From Cognatundibacterium rivi (GTDB lineage: Bacteria > Pseudomonadota > Gammaproteobacteria > Burkholderiales > Burkholderiaceae_D), in contig NZ_JAGSPK010000004.1 in assembly GCF_018139565.1 (NCBI RefSeq), positions 186,001 to 250,000 of the forward strand: DNA of 64,000 nt, in the 5' to 3' direction. Positions 43,417-52,463 of the stretch are shown piece after piece (within the stretch, counting starts at the first letter, position 1; the number at the start of each line of letters is the position of its first letter). The notes under the pieces are model-generated. The model saw only the letters and a list, made by a program, of their open reading frames with translations, made no database searches and was not told where the DNA came from. The translations under genes and the position numbers were made by a program.

Positions 43417-44169
43417 ATGATCGTATTAATTACTGGTGCAAGCTCAGGTTTTGGTGAAGAAATGGCGCGTAAATTTGTACGCGAAGGTCATCAGGTCATC
43501 GCCGCCGCCCGTCGGCTGGAACGTTTGGCCGCCCTGCACGCAGAGCTGGGCGATAAATTATTGCCAGTTGCTATGGATGTGACGCAAAAGTCTTCGATTT
43601 TGCAAGCGCTGGCAGATTTGCCTGCTGGCTGGAAAACAATCGATGTGCTGATTAATAATGCCGGTCTGGCGTTGGGTACAGAGCCTGCCCATCTGGCGTC
43701 GCAGGACGAGTGGGAAACCATGATTGATACCAATACCAAAGGTCTGGTGACGGTAACGCGGGCAATCTTGCCGGACATGGTGGCGCGTAACAGCGGCATG
43801 ATCATCAATATCGGCTCGATTGCAGGCTCAACGGCATATCCGGGTGGCAATGTATATGGTGCGACAAAAGCCTTTGTCGATCAGTTCACCAAAAATCTGC
43901 GGGCGGATATGGCGGGCACTGGTGTGCGTACCACGAATATTGCACCGGGCTTATGTGGTGGTACTGAGTTTTCCAATGTGCGTTTCCGTGGCAACGACGA
44001 TGCCGCCGCGAAAGTCTATGAAGGCACGGTGCCATTAACGGCGCTTGATATCGCTGAAACGGCTTACTGGATTGCCACTTTGCCAGCGCATGTCAACATT
44101 AACTATATCGAAATGATGCCGACCTGCCAGGGGTTCGGGCCGCTGAATATCAAACGTAACGTCGTTTGA
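43417..44169 (+). CDS. ydfG: YdfG-like short-chain dehydrogenase (3-hydroxy acid / serine dehydrogenase)
   Basis: This is a cytosolic NADP-dependent classical SDR of 250 residues. It has TGASSGFGEEMAR near the N terminus, LINNAGLALG, and the catalytic YGATK with serine in INIGSIAGS. Length and VYGATKAFVDQFTKNLRAD match YdfG, which oxidises L-allo-threonine, serine and 3-hydroxypropionate-type acids. The start at 43417 is preferred over 43330 because AAAGGA lies upstream and the Rossmann fold starts there. It is transcribed divergently from glyA. Confidence 0.88.
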   Translation: MIVLITGASSGFGEEMARKFVREGHQVIAAARRLERLAALHAELGDKLLPVAMDVTQKSSILQALADLPAGWKTIDVLINNAGLALGTEPAHLASQDEWETMIDTNTKGLVTVTRAILPDMVARNSGMIINIGSIAGSTAYPGGNVYGATKAFVDQFTKNLRADMAGTGVRTTNIAPGLCGGTEFSNVRFRGNDDAAAKVYEGTVPLTALDIAETAYWIATLPAHVNINYIEMMPTCQGFGPLNIKRNVV

Positions 44170-44187
44170 GCAGATTTTTGCTGAAAT

Positions 44188-44262
44188 AATACTGGGGGGG
44201 AGTATATTTAAAGGCTCTTTGTTTATGCTGACATAAAGGCGAAACAGGCAGATACTCCCCCT
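44188..44262 (+). repeat. Dispersed repeat R, copy 3
   Basis: ATACTGGGGGGGAGTATATT opens the copy and GATACTCCCCCT closes it. The inner TTTATGCTGACAT matches copy 1 read on the opposite strand. It lies in the 153-base gap between ydfG and ybgC. Confidence 0.8.
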
Positions 44263-44322
44263 ATTTATGAAAAACACGTAGTTAAAAAAGCGAAAATCGA
44301 AAGCGAAAATCGGCAGCTCATC

Positions 44323-44721
44323 ATGAATAATTTCAACTGGAATGTACGTGTGTATTACGAAGACACGGACGCTGGCGGCATCGTCTTTTATGCGAATTAC
44401 CTGAAGTTCTTTGAACGTACCCGCACCGAATGGCTGCGCGCCACCGGCATTCATCAGCAGGAAATGACGCAGGCACATCAGGTAATGTTTGTCGTCAAAG
44501 CAAGCACAGTCGAGTATCATGCACCCGCCAGACTCGACGATGAACTCCGTATCACCGCCGTGGTCGAAAAGCTCGGTCGGGCATCGCTCGTGTTTGCGCA
44601 GGAAGCCTGGTGCGGTGAGCGTCTGCTGGCCAGCGGTAAGATTAAAGTCGGCTGCGTCGGCACGGAGAGCCTGCGGCCGGCAGTTATCCCGGATGTGGTC
44701 GTGGAAAAAATTTCTGCCTGA
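44323..44721 (+). CDS. ybgC: Acyl-CoA thioesterase YbgC (tol-pal operon)
   Basis: This is a small hot-dog-fold thioesterase of 132 residues. The catalytic aspartate lies in YYEDTDAGGIVFYANYLKFF, and the ERTRTEWLR and VKASTVEYHAPARLDDEL segments are typical. It hydrolyses acyl-CoA or acyl-ACP and is linked to phospholipid metabolism at the membrane. It is the first gene of the conserved tol-pal cluster, and tolQ follows after 92 bases here. Confidence 0.93.
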   Translation: MNNFNWNVRVYYEDTDAGGIVFYANYLKFFERTRTEWLRATGIHQQEMTQAHQVMFVVKASTVEYHAPARLDDELRITAVVEKLGRASLVFAQEAWCGERLLASGKIKVGCVGTESLRPAVIPDVVVEKISA

Positions 44722-44813
44722 TATAGTTGATGTGGCTGGCGTTTGCCAGCCGATCAGAACGTACTTTTTACCTTTTGTTTTTTGTTATTTGTTGTTCTCA
44801 ACTCTGATTCAAT

Positions 44814-45506
44814 ATGAACGTTACTCAAGACCTTTCTTTTTTAAGCCTGATCAGCAATGCCTCTGTACTGGTGAAACTGGTCATGCTGATACTGCTGGGC
44901 GTGTCTCTGACCAGCTGGACTTATATCTTCAGCAAAATGTTTGCGATCAAAAAGGCGCGTGCGCAGACTGAAATTTTTGAACGCAATTTCTGGTCTGGCG
45001 GCAATCTGGTCGAGCTGTATCAGGATGCCACCAGCAACCGTCGCGGTCGCGATAAAACCGGTTCGATGGAACGTATTTTTGAAGCCGGTATGAGCGAATA
45101 CCATAAAGTTAAAAACGCCAATAAAGCCTCGCTCGACGCCAGTGCGATGCTCGATGGTGCGCGCCGTGCGATGCGCGCTGCGTATCAGCGCGAAATGGAT
45201 ATGCTGGAAGCGCATTTATCTTTCCTTGCTTCGGTCGGTTCAGTGTCGCCGTACATCGGTTTGTTCGGTACCGTCTGGGGGATTATGAATTCCTTCCGTG
45301 GTCTGGCGAACGTGCAGCAGGCAACGCTGGCAGCCGTGGCGCCGGGTATTGCCGAGGCGCTGATTGCGACGGCGATCGGTTTGTTTGCCGCGATTCCGGC
45401 GGTACTGGCGTACAACCATTATTCGCACGACATCGATCGTCTGGCGATTCGTTTTGAAACTTTTATTGAAGAGTTCTCCAACATTCTTCAGCGTCAGTCA
45501 CGCTAA
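44814..45506 (+). CDS. tolQ: Tol-Pal system protein TolQ
   Basis: This inner-membrane motor protein of 230 residues is homologous to ExbB and MotA. It has a first helix at about 18-38 and the paired helices in VSPYIGLFGTVWGIMNSF and LIATAIGLFAAIPAVLAYN. With TolR it uses the proton gradient to energise outer-membrane constriction during division. Position after ybgC separates it from ExbB. Confidence 0.95.
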   Translation: MNVTQDLSFLSLISNASVLVKLVMLILLGVSLTSWTYIFSKMFAIKKARAQTEIFERNFWSGGNLVELYQDATSNRRGRDKTGSMERIFEAGMSEYHKVKNANKASLDASAMLDGARRAMRAAYQREMDMLEAHLSFLASVGSVSPYIGLFGTVWGIMNSFRGLANVQQATLAAVAPGIAEALIATAIGLFAAIPAVLAYNHYSHDIDRLAIRFETFIEEFSNILQRQSR

Positions 45507-45522
45507 TGCAAAGTGAGTCAGC

Positions 45523-45966
45523 ATGAGTTATCTGCGTGGCGAACGTAAACGCAAATTCAAGGCCGAAATTAACGTTGTTCCCTACATCGACGTGATGCTG
45601 GTATTGCTGGTGATTTTCATGGTGTGCGCGCCGATGACCAATCCCAGCGTGATCAATTTGCCGACGGCCGGCCAGTCGACGCAGCCGCCGTCAGAATATA
45701 TCGAAGTCACTTTGCGGCCGAATGAGCTTGCGACCATCAGCGTCAATAGTAAAAACGGCAGCAATGGAAATAATCGCCAGGAAAGCAAAGAAGAGGCGAA
45801 AAATCGCCAGCAATTGATGTCGAAATTACGCGAATATCACGAAGCAAAACCCGATCTGTCGGTATTGGTTTCTGCGGATAAAGGCATCATTTATGACGAC
45901 GTGGTGCAGGTGATTTCTGAAGCCAAAAAACTGGGTATCAACCGCGTCGGGCTGGCAACAAAATAA
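45523..45966 (+). CDS. tolR: Tol-Pal system protein TolR
   Basis: This is a 147-residue inner-membrane protein with one helix containing the proton-channel aspartate (YIDVMLVLLVIFMV, near residue 23) and a periplasmic ExbD/TolR domain ending GINRVGLATK. It is 16 bases after tolQ. The usual next genes tolA, tolB and pal are not found; tamA starts 6 bases later instead. Confidence 0.95.
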   Translation: MSYLRGERKRKFKAEINVVPYIDVMLVLLVIFMVCAPMTNPSVINLPTAGQSTQPPSEYIEVTLRPNELATISVNSKNGSNGNNRQESKEEAKNRQQLMSKLREYHEAKPDLSVLVSADKGIIYDDVVQVISEAKKLGINRVGLATK

Positions 45967-45972
45967 ATCAGC

Positions 45973-47892
45973 ATGATGCCTATTCGCAAATGCCTGGGTT
46001 TTTCCGGCTGGCTGTTGTACGCAGCGGCGATACCTGTTTTTGCGCAGGAAAAACCAGTGTTGCCAGCAGCTATACCGCTGGCGCAGACTCAGGCAACACC
46101 CGAATCGGAAAGCGCTGCCGATGGTGATGCAGACGTCGTCGTTCGCCGCACCAGCGGACGTTTCCGTCTGCAGGCGGCGAACACTGACTGGGCCAGTCTG
46201 TTGCGCGAGCATATCGCTGAATTTTCCGGCAGTAGCGAAGCCCAGAACATCACACCCGGTTTAATCCGTCGCTTACGGCAAGACATCAGCGGTATTCTTG
46301 CCACCGAAGGTTATTTCTCACCGCAGATAGAATTTCGTAATCTCGACGACGTCGATACTGCCGCTAATTCAAATTTAAATTCAAATTTAAATTCAAATTC
46401 AGCCAATACCAATGTCACCGAAAAAGTGATTGAGGTTGTGGTCGATGCCGGGCAGCGCACTGGCATAGAAAATGTCACGCTGACTTTTCAGGGCGCCTTT
46501 GCAGATGCACTTGCGGCGGACGATGCGATCGCAAAGCAGCGGCGTGTAGCTCTGATCGAAGACTGGGGGCTCGGTGTCGGGCAATTTTTCCGTGAGTCTG
46601 ACTGGCGCGATGCCAAAACACAGTTGACCGAAACACTGCGCTCCGATGTCTATGCCGCTGCGCGGATTACGGATAGTGCAGCGAACGTTGATGCCGATTA
46701 TCACCGCGCCGATTTGCAGGTCGAAGTCGATAGCGGGCCACCATTTTTTCTGGGCGAATTACGGGTCACCGGTTTGCAGCGCTATCCGCAATGGCTGCTC
46801 GATCGCTATCAGCCACCGGTGCGCGGCGAAGCCTATTCACGCAGTCGCTTACTCGAATTTCAGCGCAATTTACAAAACTCGCCTTATTTTGGAACGGTGG
46901 CGGTATCGATTGATCCCGATCCTGAAAAAGCCAGCGCAGTACCGGTTGAGGTGAACCTGATCGAGCGCAAAGCGCGTGATCTCAGTTTCGGTGTCGGTTA
47001 CAGCAGCAATACCGGTTTTCGCGGTGAGATCGCTTATCGCGACCGCGACATTCTTGAAAAAGCATGGGATCTGCGCAGCGCGATACGGATAGAGCAAAAG
47101 CGTCAGCTTGGCTACGCTGATATTTATTTACCGCCGCACGACAATAAACTCGATTCGTTCGGTGTGATCGTGGACAGGCAGGACGTTTCCGGTGTGAAGT
47201 CCTTACGCAATGCCGTCGGGATCAAACGCACGAATACCCACGGCCATATCGAACAAAGGCTGGCGCTGAAACTGATACGCGAACGAAAAGAGGTTGAGGG
47301 TGAAGATGATTCCGTCAGCAAGGCGCTGGTTGCCAGCGTAGGCTGGACCTGGCGTGATGTCGATAATGCGTTTGCGCCGCGTCGCGGCGAGATTTATCAG
47401 TTCGATCTGGATGTATCCGAAAAAGCCTTGTTGTCGGATCAGCGTTTCATCCGTAGTTACGGTAAATATCAGCGCTGGATACCGGTTGGGCGCACCGATA
47501 GCATTATTCTGCGCGCCGAAGCCGGGCAGGTTTTTTCTCCGAAAAATGAGGGCATTCCGGAGGATTATTTATTCCGTACCGGCGGCAGTTCAACGGTGCG
47601 CGGATATGCTTACCAAAGTCTGGGTGTTCAGCATCCGAGCGCCGTCACCGGTGGGCGTGTGATGGGTGTTGCCAGCGCAGAATATGTGCACTGGCTCAAC
47701 AGCACCTGGGGTGTCGCCAGTTTTGTTGATGCCGGTGATGCCGCCGACAGTTGGAAGGATTTCAGTTTGCGTAAATCGCTGGGTGTCGGTGGCCGTTATA
47801 ACACGCCGGCAGGGCCGATTGCGCTTGATCTTGCTTATGGTTTGCAAACCAGAAAAGCGCGTCTGGATTTTTCAATCGCGATCGCGTTCTGA
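45973..47892 (+). CDS. tamA: Translocation and assembly module protein TamA
   Basis: This Omp85-family outer-membrane protein of 639 residues helps insert autotransporters and move lipids together with TamB. A signal peptide ends near residue 24 (PVFA before QEKP). POTRA-like domains lie at about 60-310, with GELRVTGLQRYPQWLLDRY. The C-terminal 16-strand barrel includes the Omp85 loop FRTGGSSTVRGYAYQSLG and ends FSIAIAF. The first POTRA contains a short asparagine/serine/leucine repeat encoded by a 12-base tandem. One base separates its stop from tamB. Confidence 0.92.
   Translation: MMPIRKCLGFSGWLLYAAAIPVFAQEKPVLPAAIPLAQTQATPESESAADGDADVVVRRTSGRFRLQAANTDWASLLREHIAEFSGSSEAQNITPGLIRRLRQDISGILATEGYFSPQIEFRNLDDVDTAANSNLNSNLNSNSANTNVTEKVIEVVVDAGQRTGIENVTLTFQGAFADALAADDAIAKQRRVALIEDWGLGVGQFFRESDWRDAKTQLTETLRSDVYAAARITDSAANVDADYHRADLQVEVDSGPPFFLGELRVTGLQRYPQWLLDRYQPPVRGEAYSRSRLLEFQRNLQNSPYFGTVAVSIDPDPEKASAVPVEVNLIERKARDLSFGVGYSSNTGFRGEIAYRDRDILEKAWDLRSAIRIEQKRQLGYADIYLPPHDNKLDSFGVIVDRQDVSGVKSLRNAVGIKRTNTHGHIEQRLALKLIRERKEVEGEDDSVSKALVASVGWTWRDVDNAFAPRRGEIYQFDLDVSEKALLSDQRFIRSYGKYQRWIPVGRTDSIILRAEAGQVFSPKNEGIPEDYLFRTGGSSTVRGYAYQSLGVQHPSAVTGGRVMGVASAEYVHWLNSTWGVASFVDAGDAADSWKDFSLRKSLGVGGRYNTPAGPIALDLAYGLQTRKARLDFSIAIAF
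46365..46400 (+). repeat. 12-base in-frame tandem repeat in tamA
   Basis: About three units of AATTCAAATTTA encode the peptide NSNLNSNLNSNS. The unit is a multiple of three, so copy-number change would alter linker length without frameshift. It is strikingly AT-rich against its surroundings. Confidence 0.85.
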
Positions 47893-47893
47893 T

Positions 47894-50800
47894 ATGACCT
47901 ACATCGAAAAAAACGCGGCACCAGCCAATCCTGAACAGACGACTGCAAGCATTCCGCCTGCAGGTCGGCGGCGCTCCTGGCTATTTCATTTGGTGTGCGC
48001 GCTGGGTCTGTTGTTACTGTGCTGCGGACTGTTGCTGACCTGGGTTGTTAAAACCGAGAGTGGCAGCCGGAGTTTATTTGCTCTGCTTGATTATGTGAGT
48101 CTGGGGAGTCTTAAAGCAAACGGCATCCGTGGCAGTATCGGCGGCGACATTCAGATTGATGAGTTATTGCTGAAAACGCCGACGCTGGAAATCAAAGCCA
48201 GCGGCGTGCAGTTAAGCTGGCATCCTGCTGCTTTGTGGCATAAGCAAGTGTTGGTTGATCGTTTGCAGGCCAGTTCTTTGCTGGTCGCGACAGCATCCAG
48301 CAACACGCCCGCAAGTTTGCCCACAGATCTGGGGTTGCCATTTGCATTGCAGGCGCGAGAGCTGGCGCTGGGACGGCTGGTGGTGGCCGATATTCTCGCA
48401 GGTGGTAAACAAAAAGAAGTCGTGACCCTGACCGCGCTGAAGGGTTCATTAGAATTCGTCGCGCAGCAGTATCGTGCCCAACTGGCGTTGAGCTCGCCGT
48501 GGGGAAGTGCCAGCGTGACATCCGCAACGATGGCGAGCCAGCGCCCGTTCGCCCTCAAGGGCAATGCGCTGTTACAGGGACAAGTCAGAGCCGATGTGCC
48601 GCCAGTCGCGGCGCAGTTGCAGGTTGCTGGCAGCCTGCAGGAACTGCAACTGGCTTTGCAGGCGCAATTGCAGGAAAAATCCGGCGCGCCAGCGCTTGCG
48701 GCCGATGCCGATAAAAAAGCAGCAACGAATAAAAAAACGCCACACCTGAACGGTACGGCCAATGCCCTGATCGCACCATTTGAAGCGCAGATCTTCAAAA
48801 GCGCCCATGTCGATATTCAACATTTCAATCCGGCAGCCTGGGCCAGTGCTGCACCGGAGGCTGACCTGCGGCTGCTGGCAGATCTGCGGCCAAAATCAAT
48901 CGGGAAAGCACCGCAAACAGCACCACAGAATACCGGGAAAAATATTACGAAAAGTACTGCAAAAAATGGGCTTCAGCCAGCTTCTTCCAGCGATGTTGTA
49001 GGCGAGATTTCTGTCACGAATGCTGCGTCCGGCTCGCTCAACAAAAATGCGATACCTATCCGTTCTGCCAGCTCCAGCCTGAATTGGCAAGCGACGCATC
49101 TGAATTTAAGTAATCTGGTGGTGCAAGTCGAAAGTACAGGGCAGCTCCGTGGTGATGTCAGCCTTGATCTGCAAGGTGCTGCGACCCGGGCGCAAGCCCA
49201 ACTGAGCCTGACGAACATTGATCTGAAGCAGATCGATCAGCGCTTGCACAGCACACGCATTAATGGCAGCGCCAAAGTGCAGACTGCGGCAAATCAGACC
49301 ATCCTGACGCAGGCACAACTGATAGATGGTAAAGCAAGGCTCAATACCGAACTCAGCTACGATCTGAATAAAGTAGTGCTGAGCCTGAGCAAATTTGAAT
49401 TACAGGCAGAAGACTCGCGGCTGGAAGCGAAGGGCGAGATCAGCTTCAGCGGTAATCAGGTATTTCATTTCAAAGGCAATCTTAGTAATTTTGATCCGGC
49501 TCGATGGATGGCAACTCCGGGCGGACGCTTGCAGGCGGACTTCAGCACCGATGGACAATTACAGCCACGCTTGCAATTGCAGGCGAAGTTGCCGGCCTTG
49601 CAGGGGCAATACGCGGGGCAGCCGGTACAGGGAAATGTTGATCTGCTGTGGCGTCAGGATCAGCAATTGACATTGCGGAAGATGGATCTGCGCTGGGGCA
49701 AAAATGTGCTGAAAGGGCAGGGTGCCTGGGGGGCTGTGGGTGACGTGCTGACGCTGAATCTCGATGCGCCGGAATTATCTGAATTGAATACGTTGTTCAG
49801 CAGCGGATCGTTGGCATTCGGCGGCAAATTGAAAGCCGATTTGCAGTTACAGGGACGTTTCAATGATCTTGCGGGGAACATGACGACGGAGGCGGAGCAA
49901 TTCAGTTTTTCGCAAAATAATAAAACCTATACCGTTGGCAAATTATCCGGCAAGCTCAGCCTGAGTAAAGGGCTGGATGGTCAGATTGACGGCGACATCA
50001 GTGCGCGGCAACTGGGTGGCGATTTTCCTGTGTTGAATGATGCCGATCTGTCTGGTGTCGTACAGAAAGAAAAAATACGGCAACTGCATGTGCAACTCAA
50101 AGGTAAAAAAGCGGCGCATACCTTGGAGACGGAAGTTGTATTCAGCAGCAAACAGCAATTGAATCTGGCGGCGGATGGCGCACTCAGTGCCGGTGCCAAA
50201 AATGATCTGAGCCATTGGGAATGGAAAGGGCAATTGCAGTCGCTGGCGCTGACGGGAAAACCGGATTTGCGTTTAGTGAGCCCCGCCAGTTTGCAGATCA
50301 CACCAGATTCATTACGGCTCGGCAGTCTGCAATTACAAAGTGAGCTGGCCCGGCTGACACTCGACCAGTTTGAATGGTTACCCGGCACGCTGACAACCAA
50401 GGGCAGCCTGAGCGATGTGCGTTTGCTGGATGTGATCAACCTGTTTCGTCCGCAATACACGGTCACCGGAAATCTGAAACTGAATGCCAAATGGGATGTG
50501 CAACTGAAAGACAGTGTGCGCGGTGATATCCGTATCGAGCGGCAAAGCGGCGATTTGCGTTTCAATGATCCGGATGGTACCGGCACCCCTGTGCCTCTTG
50601 GTATACGTAATGTGTTGATGCAATTACGCATGGGCGGTCTGGTTGCCGGTACTGACGGCGAACGCATGCAACTGACCGCGACGGCGGATGGTGCCCGTCT
50701 GGGACAATGGCAGGTGAACGCCGATTCTTTCCTGAGTAAGCAGGATGGACGATGGATGATCTTGCCCGGCGCCGGATTAAACGGGCGTGTGAAGGCCGTG

Positions 50801-52168
50801 ATCCCTGATCTTGAATGGCTGGGGCCATCAATTAATCCGGGGCTGGTGCTGAAAGGAAAATTAAGTCTGGACAGCGCTCTGGCGGGAACGATAGGCAAGC
50901 CACGTTATCGCGCAGATGTCAGCGGGCGTGATCTGGAACTTGCGTTTGCCTCTGAGGGTTTGTTACTGCCAAACGGTTTATTGGAAGCGCATGTCGAAGA
51001 CAATCATTTGACGCTCAGTCAATTGCAGTTTTCCAATACCGTAACGATGTTACCGCCGCATGCGCAGTTTAAAGGTGTGGACATGCTGGGCAAACGCGGC
51101 GAATTCAATGCCAGCGGCGAGATTGATATCGGTAAAGAAACCGGATCGATACAGGCGCAATGGCAGCAATTTCCTATGTTGCAAAGAAAAGATCGCTGGC
51201 TGGTGGTGTCAGGGCAGGCCAGTATCAATGAATCGAAAAATATCTGGAGTCTGACCGGAAAAGTGATGGCGGATGGCGCGTATTTCAAATTGCCTAAAAT
51301 GCCGCCACCAAGTTTATCCAGCGACGTTCATGTCACACGAAAAACGGATAAACGTGAAACCAGAACGGCAGACGCAGCGCCAGTCAAAAAAGGCTTGAAA
51401 ACCCGCGTCGATGTTAGCTTTGATATGGGACCCCGTTTTGTTTTTGTCGGTCGCGGACTTGATACCGGGCTGGCCGGTAGTTTACGTATGCGCTCGATTG
51501 ACGGCAGTCCGTTGCAGGCGACTGGCACGATCAATACGGTACGAGGTGTGTACGAAGGTTATGGACAACAGCTTGCGATTGAACGCGGCATCCTGAATTT
51601 TCAGGGGCCGCCAGCGAACCCCGGGCTGAATATCCGCGCCTTGCGTCAAGGGCTGGCGGTGGAGGCTGGCGTTGAAGTGGTGGGCAGTGTCGCTGCTCCG
51701 CAAGTTCGTCTGGTGTCGGAGCCAGCCGTGCCAGATGCGGAGAAATTATCGTGGCTGGTATTGGGACGTGGTTCTGATCAGTTAGCCGGTGGCGATGCAT
51801 CTTTACTGATGTCGGCCGCAACCGCAATCTTTGGTGGCGATGGCAGCCGGAATATTCCGCGCGATATCGTGCAGGGGCTGGGCTTTGATGAATTTTCGAT
51901 TGGTGCTGCCGGGCAGAATTCGTCGTCACACGTTCCGGTACAAACAGTGGCAGGCGCTACCGGCACCAGCAGTTCTTCCGGCAGTGATAAGGTCGTCAGC
52001 GTTGGAAAACGACTGATGCCCGGACTGGTGCTTTCTGTGGAGCGTGGTCTTGGTGATGCCAGCGGTGCGATTCGTCTGAGCTGGCAATTAACCCGCCGCA
52101 TCACGGTGATCGGGCGCGCAGGCAATGAGTCGGCAGTGGATGTGACTTACACTTTTTCTTTTAATTAG
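47894..52168 (+). CDS. tamB: Translocation and assembly module protein TamB
   Basis: This is a very large AsmA-like envelope protein of 1424 residues (E. coli TamB has 1259). One N-terminal membrane helix (about 27-50, FHLVCALGLLLLCCGLLLTW) anchors it in the inner membrane. A long beta-rich groove then spans the periplasm. The C-terminal DUF490/TamB domain has IERGILNFQGPPANPGLNIRA and ends with an outer-membrane-like DVTYTFSFN. An ATG at 47666 is in frame but would overlap tamA; the ATG at 47894, one base after the tamA stop, is the clear start. A disordered lysine/threonine-rich insertion lies near residues 255-385. Confidence 0.93.
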   Translation: MTYIEKNAAPANPEQTTASIPPAGRRRSWLFHLVCALGLLLLCCGLLLTWVVKTESGSRSLFALLDYVSLGSLKANGIRGSIGGDIQIDELLLKTPTLEIKASGVQLSWHPAALWHKQVLVDRLQASSLLVATASSNTPASLPTDLGLPFALQARELALGRLVVADILAGGKQKEVVTLTALKGSLEFVAQQYRAQLALSSPWGSASVTSATMASQRPFALKGNALLQGQVRADVPPVAAQLQVAGSLQELQLALQAQLQEKSGAPALAADADKKAATNKKTPHLNGTANALIAPFEAQIFKSAHVDIQHFNPAAWASAAPEADLRLLADLRPKSIGKAPQTAPQNTGKNITKSTAKNGLQPASSSDVVGEISVTNAASGSLNKNAIPIRSASSSLNWQATHLNLSNLVVQVESTGQLRGDVSLDLQGAATRAQAQLSLTNIDLKQIDQRLHSTRINGSAKVQTAANQTILTQAQLIDGKARLNTELSYDLNKVVLSLSKFELQAEDSRLEAKGEISFSGNQVFHFKGNLSNFDPARWMATPGGRLQADFSTDGQLQPRLQLQAKLPALQGQYAGQPVQGNVDLLWRQDQQLTLRKMDLRWGKNVLKGQGAWGAVGDVLTLNLDAPELSELNTLFSSGSLAFGGKLKADLQLQGRFNDLAGNMTTEAEQFSFSQNNKTYTVGKLSGKLSLSKGLDGQIDGDISARQLGGDFPVLNDADLSGVVQKEKIRQLHVQLKGKKAAHTLETEVVFSSKQQLNLAADGALSAGAKNDLSHWEWKGQLQSLALTGKPDLRLVSPASLQITPDSLRLGSLQLQSELARLTLDQFEWLPGTLTTKGSLSDVRLLDVINLFRPQYTVTGNLKLNAKWDVQLKDSVRGDIRIERQSGDLRFNDPDGTGTPVPLGIRNVLMQLRMGGLVAGTDGERMQLTATADGARLGQWQVNADSFLSKQDGRWMILPGAGLNGRVKAVIPDLEWLGPSINPGLVLKGKLSLDSALAGTIGKPRYRADVSGRDLELAFASEGLLLPNGLLEAHVEDNHLTLSQLQFSNTVTMLPPHAQFKGVDMLGKRGEFNASGEIDIGKETGSIQAQWQQFPMLQRKDRWLVVSGQASINESKNIWSLTGKVMADGAYFKLPKMPPPSLSSDVHVTRKTDKRETRTADAAPVKKGLKTRVDVSFDMGPRFVFVGRGLDTGLAGSLRMRSIDGSPLQATGTINTVRGVYEGYGQQLAIERGILNFQGPPANPGLNIRALRQGLAVEAGVEVVGSVAAPQVRLVSEPAVPDAEKLSWLVLGRGSDQLAGGDASLLMSAATAIFGGDGSRNIPRDIVQGLGFDEFSIGAAGQNSSSHVPVQTVAGATGTSSSSGSDKVVSVGKRLMPGLVLSVERGLGDASGAIRLSWQLTRRITVIGRAGNESAVDVTYTFSFN

Positions 52169-52170
52169 AC

Positions 52171-52221
52171 TCGGCGCATCGCCGCGCCAGCATTGGGGCG
52201 GTTGCTGGTTTCATGCGCCGA
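52171..52221. terminator. Inverted repeat after tamB
   Basis: TCGGCGCAT and ATGCGCCGA pair across a 33-base loop, starting 3 bases after the tamB stop. There is no T-run, so it may be a weak or Rho-dependent end. The following 240 bases up to the next gene show no other feature. Confidence 0.45.
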
Positions 52222-52463
52222 ACATCTTCCCTTCCAGCATATCGCCTATATCAGATCAGGTTTTTTGACCAGTGCCAATCTTGATCCAGATCTAGTAATT
52301 TCTAATAATTAATAGATGACATTCGAGCGCTGTTGTAAATTGTTCAGAGCAAACAGCGTTACAGCATAAGCTTGCGAATGATCAATGGTGGCCAATTTAC
52401 GCAATGCCATGATGGCGGGCTATTTTTTCCGTCTTCCAGTTTATTGCGTTTAAAGGTTTGCTT

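Noticed and set aside
49981-50898. A 305-codon minus-strand frame
   Set aside because: It lies entirely inside tamB, is rich in serine and proline as expected for the reverse of a coding frame, and matches no family.
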